A stretch of 13,510 bases of DNA from Streptomyces violaceus (GTDB lineage Bacteria; Actinomycetota; Actinomycetes; Streptomycetales; Streptomycetaceae). Below are positions 1 to 6,734 of the stretch, one piece after another (within the stretch, counting starts at the first letter, position 1; every line of letters begins with the position of its first letter). The DNA is taken from positions 37,340-50,849 of the forward strand of contig KL569109.1 in the NCBI GenBank assembly GCA_000715635.1, given 5' to 3'. Under the pieces are notes generated by a model. It was not told the DNA's origin and made no database searches. It saw nothing but the letters and a program-made list of their open reading frames with translations. The position numbers and the translations under genes are program-made.

Positions 1-1
1 C

Positions 2-370
2 GAGTACGGCCCGCCGTCGGGCTCCGCGGCCGAGGAACTGAAGAAGCTCGTCGACGCCGTCGCGGACAAGCTGTCCGGCCTCGAGTCACCACTGTTCGGC
101 GCGGTCGCGGGGCCAGCCGCCCAGCAGGTCGTCCGGCAGGTCGTCCAGCAGGCCAAGGACGCCGTGGAACCCGTCATCGAGCGCAACCCGGACGTCTTCG
201 ACCACCTGGCGGCGGCCGGGAACGAACTGCTCGCCGCCTACCGCTCCGCCGTGCAGGCCCAGGAGCGGCGCTGGACCGGCCGCGAGGACAACGCCGATCC
301 CCGTGACCTGGACGAACGCCGTGACCGGGGCGACGACGACGGCCCCGGAGAACGCATCGACCTGGACTGA
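2..370 (+). CDS. Conserved charged protein upstream of glkA, 3' part only (DUF5304-like)
   Basis: The open frame runs in from the left edge and stops at TGA 368-370; the start lies outside the window. About 122 residues are visible. They include an amphipathic, Gln/Val-rich stretch around PAAQQVVRQVVQQAKD, then a likely helix (NPDVFDHLAAAGNELLAAYRSAVQ), and an acidic/basic tail ending ERIDLD. A GTG at 164 could be read as a start, but the same frame is open and coding-like upstream of it. By position and tail composition it matches the protein encoded just before glkA in S. coelicolor (SCO2127, from memory), which published work links to glucose repression and glucose kinase activity. No catalytic motif is visible. 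The link to carbon control is known for the family and inferred here from position. No membrane segment is seen in the visible part. Confidence 0.8.
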   Translation, partial: EYGPPSGSAAEELKKLVDAVADKLSGLESPLFGAVAGPAAQQVVRQVVQQAKDAVEPVIERNPDVFDHLAAAGNELLAAYRSAVQAQERRWTGREDNADPRDLDERRDRGDDDGPGERIDLD

Positions 371-451
371 GCCCCCGGCCGAGCCCCCGACCTGGTACGA
401 GCGGCGATCGGCGGGATGCCGCCGGGCGTGCCCAGGGGCCGGACGACCGGC

Positions 452-473
452 ACCCGAGGGCAGTGCCTCGGGT
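452..473. other. Hairpin between the upstream gene and glkA
   Basis: A perfect 8-bp inverted repeat, ACCCGAGG (452-459) and CCTCGGGT (466-473), with a 6-nt loop GCAGTG, lies 42 bp before the glkA start. No T-run follows, so it is not a classical terminator. It could partly terminate or stabilise read-through RNA from the upstream gene. No convincing -10/-35 pair is visible in the 371-514 gap. Confidence 0.55.
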
Positions 474-514
474 ACCGTTGGCCGTAGCGGGGCTCGACCG
501 AAACTGAGGGATTC

Positions 515-1468
515 ATGGGACTCACCATCGGCGTCGACATCGGCGGCACGAAGATCGCGGCCGGCGTGGTCGATGAGGAAGGCAACATCCTCTCGACCCA
601 CAAGGTGCCGACCCCGGGCACGGCCGAGGGCATCGTGGACGCCATCGCCTCGGCGGTGGAAGGCGCCCGCGTCGGGCACGACATCGTCGGCGTGGGCATC
701 GGCGCCGCCGGTTATGTGAACCGGCAGCGCTCCGAGGTCTACTTCGCGCCCAACATCCACTGGCGCAACGAGCCGCTCAAGGAGAAGGTCGAGGCCCGCG
801 TGGGCCTTCCGGTGGTCGTCGAGAACGACGCGAACGCCGCGGCGTGGGGCGAGTACAAGTTCGGCGGGGGCAAGGGCCACCGCAACGTCATCTGCATCAC
901 CCTGGGCACCGGCCTCGGCGGCGGCATCATCATCGGCAACAAGCTGCGCCGCGGGCACTTCGGCGTGGCCGCCGAGTTCGGCCACATCCGCATGGTGCCG
1001 GACGGCCTGCTGTGCGGCTGCGGCTCGCAGGGCTGCTGGGAGCAGTACGCCTCGGGACGCGCGCTCGTCCGGTACGCCAAGCAGCGCGCCAACGCCACCC
1101 CGGAGAACGCCGAGATCCTGCTCGGCCTCGGCAACGGCACGCCCGAGGGCATCGAGGGCAAGCACATCTCCATGGCAGCCCGCCAGGGCGACCGCGTGGC
1201 CGTCGACTCCTACCGTGAGCTGGCCCGCTGGGTCGGCGCGGGCCTCGCCGACCTCGCCTCACTCTTCGACCCCTCCGCGTTCATCGTGGGCGGCGGCCTC
1301 TCCGACGAGGGCGAACTGGTCCTCGGCCCGATCCGCAAGTCCTACAAACGCTGGCTGGTCGGCGGCAACTGGCGCCCGGTGGCGGAGGTAAGAGCCGCCG
1401 AACTGGGCAACAAGGCAGGCCTGGTGGGAGCAGCGGACCTGGCGAGGGAACCCGACCCGATCATGTAA
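515..1468 (+). CDS. glkA: ROK-family glucokinase GlkA
   Basis: A cytoplasmic ATP-dependent glucose kinase making glucose-6-phosphate. In Streptomyces it is also a mediator of carbon catabolite repression. At 317 residues it has the normal ROK glucokinase length. Visible motifs are the phosphate-binding DIGGTK (residues 8-13), ENDAN with the catalytic base Asp105, the glycine-rich GTGLGGG loop (131-137), and the ROK zinc site made of His157 in EFGHIR and CGCGSQGC (Cys167, Cys169, Cys174). There is no N-terminal helix-turn-helix, so it is a kinase and not a ROK repressor. ATG 515 is preceded by GAGGG (506-510) at a usable but short spacing. The gene follows the DUF5304-like gene in the same direction, as in S. 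coelicolor, so read-through from that gene is likely. The protein is complete with nothing degenerate. Confidence 0.97.
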   Translation: MGLTIGVDIGGTKIAAGVVDEEGNILSTHKVPTPGTAEGIVDAIASAVEGARVGHDIVGVGIGAAGYVNRQRSEVYFAPNIHWRNEPLKEKVEARVGLPVVVENDANAAAWGEYKFGGGKGHRNVICITLGTGLGGGIIIGNKLRRGHFGVAAEFGHIRMVPDGLLCGCGSQGCWEQYASGRALVRYAKQRANATPENAEILLGLGNGTPEGIEGKHISMAARQGDRVAVDSYRELARWVGAGLADLASLFDPSAFIVGGGLSDEGELVLGPIRKSYKRWLVGGNWRPVAEVRAAELGNKAGLVGAADLAREPDPIM

Positions 1469-1484
1469 TGCCCTGTCTTTTGTC

Positions 1485-1528
1485 TTTAGGGGCGCGGGGA
1501 ACTGCGCGATCAGCCACATACGACCGGC
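1485..1528. repeat. Dispersed Streptomyces intergenic repeat copy
   Basis: The stretch contains GGGCGCGGGGAACTGCGCG (1490-1508) followed by atCAGCCAC. I recognise this core, often preceded by a CTTTT-like lead-in as here, as a short sequence that recurs between genes in many Streptomyces chromosomes. It can fold weakly through its GCGC segments. It lies 16 bp after the glkA stop and carries no gene. Its function is unknown; it could be RNA 3'-end structure or a non-autonomous repeat. Recognition is from memory and was not searched. Confidence 0.6.
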
Positions 1529-1565
1529 ACTCGCGCACAATCCTCGTGCCCCGAGCTTTTGGGCG

Positions 1566-1571
1566 TAAATT
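1566..1571 (+). promoter_or_regulatory. Candidate -10 box for a leaderless transcript
   Basis: TAAATT fits the Streptomyces TAnnnT -10 pattern and ends 6 nt before ATG 1578. Transcription would therefore start at or next to the A of the start codon. No Shine-Dalgarno sequence is present before this ATG, which supports a leaderless message. No good -35 hexamer is visible 16-19 bp upstream. Confidence 0.45.
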
Positions 1572-1577
1572 GCTCAC

Positions 1578-2324
1578 ATGCCCCTGCTCCCCAACTCCCG
1601 TACCGAACCCGACGGTTCCGCGGTCATCAGGGTCCTCAGCTACAACATCCGCTCGATGCGCGACGACACCGACGCCTTGGCCCGTGTCATCAAGAGCTGC
1701 GCACCCGACCTGGTCCTCGTCCAGGAAGCCCCCCGCTTCTTCCGCTGGCGCAAGAAACTCGCCCGCCTGGCCCGCGCGGCCGACCTCGTCATCCTCACCG
1801 GCGGCGCCCCAGCCGCCGGCCCGGCGATCCTCTGCTCGCTCCGGGCGACGATCGAGCGCACGGAGGACGTCCTCCTGCCCCTCACCCCTGGCCTGCACCG
1901 CCGCGGCTTCGCCACCGCCGTCGTCCGGTTCGCCGGCGCCCGGCTCGGCGTCCTGAGCTGTCATCTGTCGCTGCAGAAGGACGAGCGCCACGAGCAGGGC
2001 GGCATGCTCCTGGACCGGCTCGCCGGGATGGGTGTGGAGCACGCGATCGCCGGCGGTGACCTGAACGAGCGCCCCGACGGCCGCACCTTCCGCCGGCTGA
2101 CCGACGGTCTCACCGACTGCTGGGCCGCCGCGCCCTGGGGCGGAGAGCACACCTGGACCCCCGCCGACCCCTACCAGCGCATCGACGCGATCTTCGCGAC
2201 CAAGGGCATCGAGGTGCTGGGCTGCGGCGTGCCGGCCGGCCACCCCGGGGTGACCGGGACAGACCTGAGGGCGGCCACGGACCACCTCCCGGTCCTGGCC
2301 GCCCTCAAGGTTCCAGCTGGTTAG
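1578..2324 (+). CDS. Endonuclease/exonuclease/phosphatase (EEP) family protein
   Basis: A 248-residue single-domain protein of the DNase I-like EEP fold, which cleaves phosphodiester or phosphomonoester bonds with a divalent metal. The signature residues are in the expected order: Asn23 in LSYNIRSM, Glu50 in LVLVQEAPRF (metal ligand), His129 in LSCHLS, Asp161 and Asn163 in GGDLNERPDG, Asp203 in RIDAIFA, and Asp235-His236 in ATDHLPV near the C-terminus (catalytic His). The active site therefore looks intact. There is no signal peptide or membrane segment, so it is probably cytoplasmic. The substrate cannot be told from sequence: this fold covers DNases, AP endonucleases, and phosphoinositide or sphingolipid phosphatases. 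ATG 1578 lacks a ribosome binding site but follows a -10 box at leaderless spacing. The stop TAG overlaps the stop of the opposing gene by 4 bp in total. Confidence 0.88.
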   Translation: MPLLPNSRTEPDGSAVIRVLSYNIRSMRDDTDALARVIKSCAPDLVLVQEAPRFFRWRKKLARLARAADLVILTGGAPAAGPAILCSLRATIERTEDVLLPLTPGLHRRGFATAVVRFAGARLGVLSCHLSLQKDERHEQGGMLLDRLAGMGVEHAIAGGDLNERPDGRTFRRLTDGLTDCWAAAPWGGEHTWTPADPYQRIDAIFATKGIEVLGCGVPAGHPGVTGTDLRAATDHLPVLAALKVPAG

Positions 2325-2950
2325 ACGACCGCCCCGCGCCCCGGGTCCTCGTCGTCCTCGTCATCCGTCCGCATCCGCATCACCAGCGTCGCGAACCCGC
2401 CGAGGAACCCGCCGATCCCCGCCGTGGCCAGCCACCACGTCATGTCCCAGCCGAGCACCACGGCCAGCAGCAGCAGGACCGGCCCGCCGAGCACGCCCAG
2501 CCAGGCGAACTTCGCGGTGACGTCGGCCTCCGGCAGCGGGGGTGGCTCCGGCGGCACGAAGTGGCCCTCGTCGTCCTCGTCGAAGTCGTCCTCGGCGGGC
2601 TCGGGCGCGGAGTAGTCGCGCGGGCCGACGCCGGGTGCGAAGGAGACGGAGCCGCCCAGCGGCGTGGCCGGGGCGGCCGGGGCGGCCGGCTTGTCCCCGG
2701 GCCCCTTGGCTTCCGGTCCCTCGGGCTCAGCGGGCTTCGCGGCGTCCCCGGCCGTGTCCACCCGGTCGTCGTTGGTCGGAGACTCGAGCAGCGCCAGGTC
2801 CTCGATCGACTTGAACGGCTTGGCGCCCGGCGGGTCCGGCGGCTCCTCGCCGTACGCGGCGACGATCGCGGCCCAGGCGGCCTCCTCGTCGAACGGGACG
2901 CCCTGCTCGTCCGGCTCGCGGTCCTCGCGGTCCGAGTCGTGCTCAGCCAC
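2321..2950 (-). CDS. Small acidic/proline-rich protein with two C-terminal membrane helices, function unknown
   Basis: About 209 residues when started at GTG 2950. The N-terminal ~65 residues are acidic and carry a conserved-looking WAAIVAAYGEEPPDPPGAKPFKSIEDLALL segment (quoted in part: WAAIVAAYGEEP). A low-complexity Pro/Ala/Glu/Asp linker follows, with FVPPEPPPLPEAD before the membrane. Two hydrophobic helices come next at about residues 148-168 and 171-191, with a short acidic tail. I chose GTG 2950 because it overlaps the stop of the upstream hydrolase gene by 8 nt (GTGGCTGA) and has AAGGAAGGG upstream. A longer frame to 3052 would overlap the hydrolase by 110 bp and looks spurious. A 9-bp GGCCGGGGC tandem repeat (2666-2690) encodes part of the Pro-Ala linker. 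It is probably cotranslated with the hydrolase. No function is recognised. Confidence 0.8.
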   Translation of the reverse strand: MAEHDSDREDREPDEQGVPFDEEAAWAAIVAAYGEEPPDPPGAKPFKSIEDLALLESPTNDDRVDTAGDAAKPAEPEGPEAKGPGDKPAAPAAPATPLGGSVSFAPGVGPRDYSAPEPAEDDFDEDDEGHFVPPEPPPLPEADVTAKFAWLGVLGGPVLLLLAVVLGWDMTWWLATAGIGGFLGGFATLVMRMRTDDEDDEDPGRGAVV

Positions 2951-3740
2951 CTGCGGTCGTCCCTTCCTTGCCGAGACCGGGCTCGCTGCCGAGGCCGGAC
3001 GCGAGCCGGCCGATGAACTCGACGCTCTCCTCGAAGATCCGGCCCGCGTCATGGTCCAACGTGGCGACGTGGTAGCTCTGTTCCAGGACGACCTCTTTCA
3101 CATCGGTCGACGAGATGCGGCTGAGGATACGGGCCGAGTCGGCCGGCGGCACCACATGGTCCTGCGGGCTGCGCAGCAGCAGCACCGGCTGCGTGACCTG
3201 CGGCAGCTCGCGGTCGGTGATCTGGAAGAACTGGCGCAGGGAGTGCGCCGCGTGCAGCGGGACCCGGTCGTAGCCCAGCTCCCGGCTGTCCGGCTTGGCG
3301 ATGTCGCTGGCGATGCCCTTCGTCGCGGGGACGAGGTGGCGGACCACCGGCAGCGCGTGCGCGGCCAGGCCGTGCACCTTGTTCGCGGGGTTGACGACCA
3401 CCACGCCGCTGACGGCGTGGCCGTGCTTCGCGGCCAGGCGCAGGGCAAGGGCGCCGCCCATGGACAGACCGGCCACGAACACCTTCTCGCGGCGCTCGCA
3501 CAGGAGGCGCAGCTCGCGGTCCACCTCCGCGTACCAGTCCTGCCAGCCGGTGATCCGCAGGTCCTCCCAGCGGGTGCCGTGCCCGGGCAGCAGCGGCAGG
3601 GAGACGGTCAGGCCGCGCTCGGCGAGATGCTCCGCCCAGGGGCGCAGCGACTGCGGTGATCCGGTGAAACCGTGGCAGAGGAGGACGGCGACCTCCCCGC
3701 CCTCGTGGCGAAACGGCTCGGCTCCGGAAAGGACCGGCAC
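2943..3740 (-). CDS. Alpha/beta-hydrolase, carboxylesterase/monoacylglycerol-lipase type
   Basis: A 265-residue serine hydrolase with a complete catalytic triad and oxyanion motif: HGFTGS at 23-28, nucleophile Ser93 in GLSMGG, Asp194 in SPQDHVVPP, and His224 in SYHVATLD. The layout, with HGFTGSP, PGHGTRWEDL and a C-terminal SYHVATLDHD, resembles Est30-type bacterial carboxylesterases that act on short acyl esters. There is no signal peptide, so it is cytoplasmic. GTG 3740 is supported by AGGAGG six nucleotides upstream. The gene diverges from the PlsC-like acyltransferase across 187 bp, and its 3' end overlaps the start of the small membrane protein. An acyl-ester hydrolase placed opposite an acyltransferase suggests lipid turnover, but this is inference from position only. 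Confidence 0.9.
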   Translation of the reverse strand: MPVLSGAEPFRHEGGEVAVLLCHGFTGSPQSLRPWAEHLAERGLTVSLPLLPGHGTRWEDLRITGWQDWYAEVDRELRLLCERREKVFVAGLSMGGALALRLAAKHGHAVSGVVVVNPANKVHGLAAHALPVVRHLVPATKGIASDIAKPDSRELGYDRVPLHAAHSLRQFFQITDRELPQVTQPVLLLRSPQDHVVPPADSARILSRISSTDVKEVVLEQSYHVATLDHDAGRIFEESVEFIGRLASGLGSEPGLGKEGTTAGG

Positions 3741-3776
3741 CTTCGGCCTCCTGGTCGTGAGAAGGGACTGACACGA

Positions 3777-3806
3777 TCACGGAATGTCACGGAACGTCAT
3801 GGAAGG
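3777..3806. repeat. Three tandem 10-bp repeats in the hydrolase/acyltransferase divergent region
   Basis: The units are TCACGGAATG (3777-3786), TCACGGAACG (3787-3796) and TCATGGAAGG (3797-3806). They are directly abutted and differ at one to three positions. Ten base pairs is one helical turn, so a protein could contact all copies on one face of the DNA. They lie 37-66 bp upstream of the hydrolase start (3740) and about 120-150 bp upstream of the acyltransferase start. They are more likely to serve the hydrolase gene. Confidence 0.6.
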
Positions 3807-3927
3807 GGTCGCACGTCGTTCGCGGGACCTTCACCGTACGCGACCGCACTGACACCGACCAGGGCCGTCGGCGCCTTTGACAGCGCCCCGGGTTAAGGTC
3901 TGAGCGACACATACAGGAGGCACTCGG

Positions 3928-4764
3928 TTGTTGTACGGCGCGATGAAGGTCGCTGTTGGGGGACCGCTGAAGGTCGCCTTCAGGCCCTGGGTGGAAGGCT
4001 TGGAGAACGTTCCCGCCGAGGGCGCCGCGATCCTGGCGAGCAACCACCTGTCCTTCTCGGACTCGTTCTTCCTGCCCGCGGTCCTGGACCGCAAGGTCAC
4101 GTTCATCGCGAAGGCCGAGTACTTCACCACCCCCGGGGTGAAGGGCCGGCTGACGGCCGCCTTCTTCAAGGGCGTCGGCCAGCTGCCCGTGGACCGCTCC
4201 GGTGCGCGCGGCGCGGGTGAGGCCGCCATCAAGAGCGGCATAGACGTGCTGGAGCGCGGCGAGCTGTTCGGTATCTACCCGGAGGGGACGCGCTCGCCCG
4301 ACGGGCGGCTCTACCGGGGCAAGCCGGGCGGCCTCGCGCGCGTGGCCCTCGCCACCGGCGCCCCCGTCCTCCCCGTGGCCATGATCGACACGGAGAAGAT
4401 CCAGCCGCCCGGCAAGGTCATGCCGAAGCTGATGCGCCCTGGCATCCGGATCGGCAAGCCCCTGGACTTCAGCCGCTACCAGGGCATGGAGCACGACCGT
4501 TTCGTGCTGCGCGCGGTGACCGACGAGGTCATGTACGAGATCATGAAGCTCTCCGGCCAGGAGTACGTCGACATGTACGCCACGGCCATGAAGCGGCAGC
4601 TCGCGGACGCGGTGAAGGCGGAGAAGGAAGCCGAGAAGGCGGCGAAGGCCGCACTCGCGCGGGCGGAGAAGGAACAGGCCGCGAAAGAGAAGGCCGAGCG
4701 GGAACGGGCCGAGCGGGAACAGGCCGAGAAGGACCAGACGGAGCAGCGGCGGACCGAGCCCTAG
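3928..4764 (+). CDS. 1-acyl-sn-glycerol-3-phosphate acyltransferase (PlsC-like) with charged C-terminal tail
   Basis: A 278-residue acyltransferase of the PlsC/LPLAT family, predicted to move a fatty acyl chain to lysophosphatidate or a related lysolipid at the inner face of the membrane. Visible blocks are SNHLSFSD with the catalytic HX4D (His40, Asp45), QLPVDRSG with Arg90, and FGIYPEGTRS with Glu119-Gly-Thr-Arg122, plus a later LPVAMIDTEKI strand. The catalytic domain ends near residue 220. The last ~57 residues are almost only Ala, Lys, Glu, Arg and Gln, including pentad repeats AERER/AEREQ/AEKDQ coded by a 15-bp DNA repeat near 4693-4720. They probably form a long charged helix or coiled coil. 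TTG 3928 is chosen because AGGAGG (3915-3920) sits 7 nt upstream; TTG 3931 is a less likely start. The gene is followed after 28 bp by the histidine kinase gene, so the two are likely cotranscribed. Confidence 0.9.
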   Translation: MLYGAMKVAVGGPLKVAFRPWVEGLENVPAEGAAILASNHLSFSDSFFLPAVLDRKVTFIAKAEYFTTPGVKGRLTAAFFKGVGQLPVDRSGARGAGEAAIKSGIDVLERGELFGIYPEGTRSPDGRLYRGKPGGLARVALATGAPVLPVAMIDTEKIQPPGKVMPKLMRPGIRIGKPLDFSRYQGMEHDRFVLRAVTDEVMYEIMKLSGQEYVDMYATAMKRQLADAVKAEKEAEKAAKAALARAEKEQAAKEKAERERAEREQAEKDQTEQRRTEP

Positions 4765-4792
4765 TCGGGGCTTGAAGCCGGGGGGCGGGGAG

Positions 4793-6019
4793 ATGGCCAA
4801 GCGCGAGCGAGTCATGAGGATGTCGGTCGAGCAGCCGCTGTGGCGTGCGCTGACCGCCTATCGCGTGCTCACGATGCTGTACGCGGTCGGCCTGTTCGCC
4901 ACCGCCTACGAAGAGTTCGCCCGCCCCTGGGTCGCCGTCGCCTACTACGCCGTGCTGGGCGCGTGGACCCTGGCCACACTGCCCCGGGTCGCGAACGCCG
5001 CCCGCTGCACCAAGCGGTTCCTCGCCGCCGACCTCACCGTCGCCATCACCGGCATCCTGCTCACGCCCGTCGCCGACGCCCACGAGCGGGTCCAGGCGGG
5101 CGGCCCGACCCGGCCGTCGATATGGACCGCCGGTGCCGTCCTCGCCTTCGCCGTCAAGGGCGGCTGGCGCTGGGCGGCCCTGGCCTCCGGCCTCGTGGCC
5201 GTCGCCAACCTGGTCGAACGCGGCACCCCGGCCCGCGACACCGTCCACAACGTCATCCTCGTCTGCATCGCCTCCATCGCCATCGGCTACGTCGTCGAGG
5301 TCGCCCGCGCCTCCGAGCGCACCCTCGCTCGTGCCCTGGAGATCGAGGCCGCCACCAGGGAGCGGGAGCGGCTCGCCCGGGACATCCACGACAGCGTGCT
5401 CCAGGTACTGGCGATGGTGCAGCGGCGCGGGGCGGTGATCGGCGGCGAGGCGGCCGAGCTGGGCCGGATGGCCGGCGAGCAGGAGGTCGCGCTGCGCACC
5501 CTGGTCTCCGGCGGGCTCGTGCCCGTCTCCCGGGTATCGGAGGACGCCGCCGAGGGAGCGGTCGTCCGGTACGTCGACGAGGAGCCGCCGCAGAGCGGAC
5601 CCGTCGACCTGCGTGCCCTGCTCGCGCCGTACGCCGGGGCCGAGGTCAGCCTCGCCGAGCCCGGCGCGCCCGTGCCGCTGGCCCCGGTCGCCGCCCGCGA
5701 GGTGGCTGCGGCCGTCGGGGCCGCCCTGGACAATGTCCGCAGGCACGCCGGGGAGCAGGCGCGTGCGTGGATCCTGGTCGAGGACGAGCCGGACGAGGTG
5801 ATCGTCACCGTCCGGGACGACGGACCCGGCATCCCGCAGGGCCGGCTCGCCCAGGCCGAGGGCGAGGGCCGGCTCGGCGTCGCCCTGTCGATCCGCGGCC
5901 GGCTGCGCGACCTCGGCGGCAGCGCGGAACTGATCTCGGTGCCGGGCCAGGGCACGGAGGTCGAGCTGAAGGTACCGAAGGACGTGACGGACGCACGGGG
6001 GAAGGCGGAGCAGCGATGA
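4793..6019 (+). CDS. macS: Membrane sensor histidine kinase (MacS-like)
   Basis: A 408-residue NarX/DesK-type sensor kinase. The N-terminal half (about residues 18-170) holds five or six hydrophobic segments, as in the DUF5931 sensor region of actinobacterial kinases, and has no large extracellular domain. The H-box follows as ERERLARDIHDSVLQVL with phosphoacceptor His199 (HisKA_3). The HATPase domain has AALDNVRRH with Asn314 and VRDDGPGIP with Asp343, and ends in GQGTEVELKVP. ATG 4793 is preferred, with a G-rich Shine-Dalgarno near 4780-4785. TTG 4772 in the same frame would add 7 residues. The stop overlaps the regulator start as ATGA. Order and neighbours match S. coelicolor MacS (from memory SCO2121), part of a system reported to control morphogenesis and membrane-protein genes. 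The signal is unknown. Confidence 0.9.
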   Translation: MAKRERVMRMSVEQPLWRALTAYRVLTMLYAVGLFATAYEEFARPWVAVAYYAVLGAWTLATLPRVANAARCTKRFLAADLTVAITGILLTPVADAHERVQAGGPTRPSIWTAGAVLAFAVKGGWRWAALASGLVAVANLVERGTPARDTVHNVILVCIASIAIGYVVEVARASERTLARALEIEAATRERERLARDIHDSVLQVLAMVQRRGAVIGGEAAELGRMAGEQEVALRTLVSGGLVPVSRVSEDAAEGAVVRYVDEEPPQSGPVDLRALLAPYAGAEVSLAEPGAPVPLAPVAAREVAAAVGAALDNVRRHAGEQARAWILVEDEPDEVIVTVRDDGPGIPQGRLAQAEGEGRLGVALSIRGRLRDLGGSAELISVPGQGTEVELKVPKDVTDARGKAEQR

Positions 6020-6717
6020 CGGAGACCACGGAGAACCTGGGGGACCCGGCCAAGGACCCGATCAAGGTCATGGTGGTCGACGACCACCCCATGTGGCGCG
6101 ACGCCGTCGCCCGTGACCTGGCCGAGTCGGGCTTCGAGGTGGTCGCCACCGCGAGCGACGGCGACCAGGCCGTGCGCCGAGCGAAGGCCGCCGCACCCGA
6201 CGTCCTCGTGCTGGACCTGAACCTGCCCGCCAAGCCCGGCGTCCAGGTCTGCAAGGAGGTCGTCGCCGCCAACCCCGCGCTGCGCGTCCTCGTGCTGTCC
6301 GCCAGTGGTGAGCACGCCGACGTCCTGGAGGCCGTGAAGTCCGGCGCGACCGGCTACCTGCTGAAGTCGGCCTCCACCGCGGAACTCCAGGACGCGGTGC
6401 GCCGTACGGCCGTCGGCGACCCGGTCTTCACCCCCGGCCTCGCCGGGCTGGTCCTCGGCGAGTACCGCCGCCTGGCCTCCGAACCCGCCCCCGCTCCCGA
6501 CACCGACGAACCGAAGGCGCCCCGGCTCACCGACCGCGAGACCGAGGTGCTGCGCCTGGTCGCGAAGGGCCTGAGCTACAAGCAGATCGCCGAACGCCTG
6601 GTCATCTCCCACCGCACGGTGCAGAACCACGTCCAGAACACCCTCGGCAAGCTCCAGTTGCACAACCGCGTGGAGCTGGTCAGGTATGCGATAGAACGCG
6701 GCCTCGACGACGAGTGA
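6016..6717 (+). CDS. macR: NarL/LuxR-family response regulator (MacR-like)
   Basis: A 233-residue two-domain regulator. The receiver domain (about 16-130) has the acidic pair Asp22-Asp23, phosphoacceptor Asp67 in VLDLNLP, Ser95 in VLVLSAS and Lys117 in GYLLKSAS. A Pro/Ala/Asp linker leads to a LuxR-type helix-turn-helix (about 168-231), with LTDRETEVLRLVAKGLSYKQ and SHRTVQNHVQNTLGKL. ATG 6016 overlaps the kinase stop by 4 nt (ATGA), so the pair is translationally coupled. It is the partner of the kinase just upstream and acts as a DNA-binding transcription regulator. The same frame stays open far upstream through the kinase gene, but that is frame shadow and not a fusion. I recall a palindrome of the form TGAGTACnnGTACTCA reported for MacR; I do not find it in this window. 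Confidence 0.92.
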   Translation: MTETTENLGDPAKDPIKVMVVDDHPMWRDAVARDLAESGFEVVATASDGDQAVRRAKAAAPDVLVLDLNLPAKPGVQVCKEVVAANPALRVLVLSASGEHADVLEAVKSGATGYLLKSASTAELQDAVRRTAVGDPVFTPGLAGLVLGEYRRLASEPAPAPDTDEPKAPRLTDRETEVLRLVAKGLSYKQIAERLVISHRTVQNHVQNTLGKLQLHNRVELVRYAIERGLDDE

Positions 6718-6734
6718 GACGCGCGCCACACTGA

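Noticed and set aside
86..1165. Long minus-strand open frame opposite glkA
   Set aside because: It is a frame shadow caused by GC-biased third positions. The composition is Ala/Gly/Arg/Asp-rich with no domain, and the plus-strand gene is certain.
2666..2690. GGCCGGGGC 9-bp tandem repeat as a phase-variation tract
   Set aside because: A 9-bp unit keeps the reading frame and simply encodes Pro/Ala linker. There are fewer than three full copies.
3877..3899. TTGACA (3877-3882) and TAAGGT (3894-3899) as the acyltransferase promoter
   Set aside because: The spacer is only 11 bp, too short for a normal sigma-70-type promoter. Neither hexamer has a good partner at 16-19 bp.
4840..6717. Apparent 625-residue protein ending in the response regulator, suggesting a fusion
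   Set aside because: The first ~390 residues are an Arg/Pro/Gly-rich wrong-frame reading of the kinase gene. The real regulator starts at ATG 6016 in the ATGA overlap.
4793..6717. Autoregulatory MacR palindrome (recalled as TGAGTACnnGTACTCA)
   Set aside because: No such palindrome was found by eye near the plsC-like/macSR/pfkA genes. Isolated GAGTAC words lie inside coding sequence without the second half.
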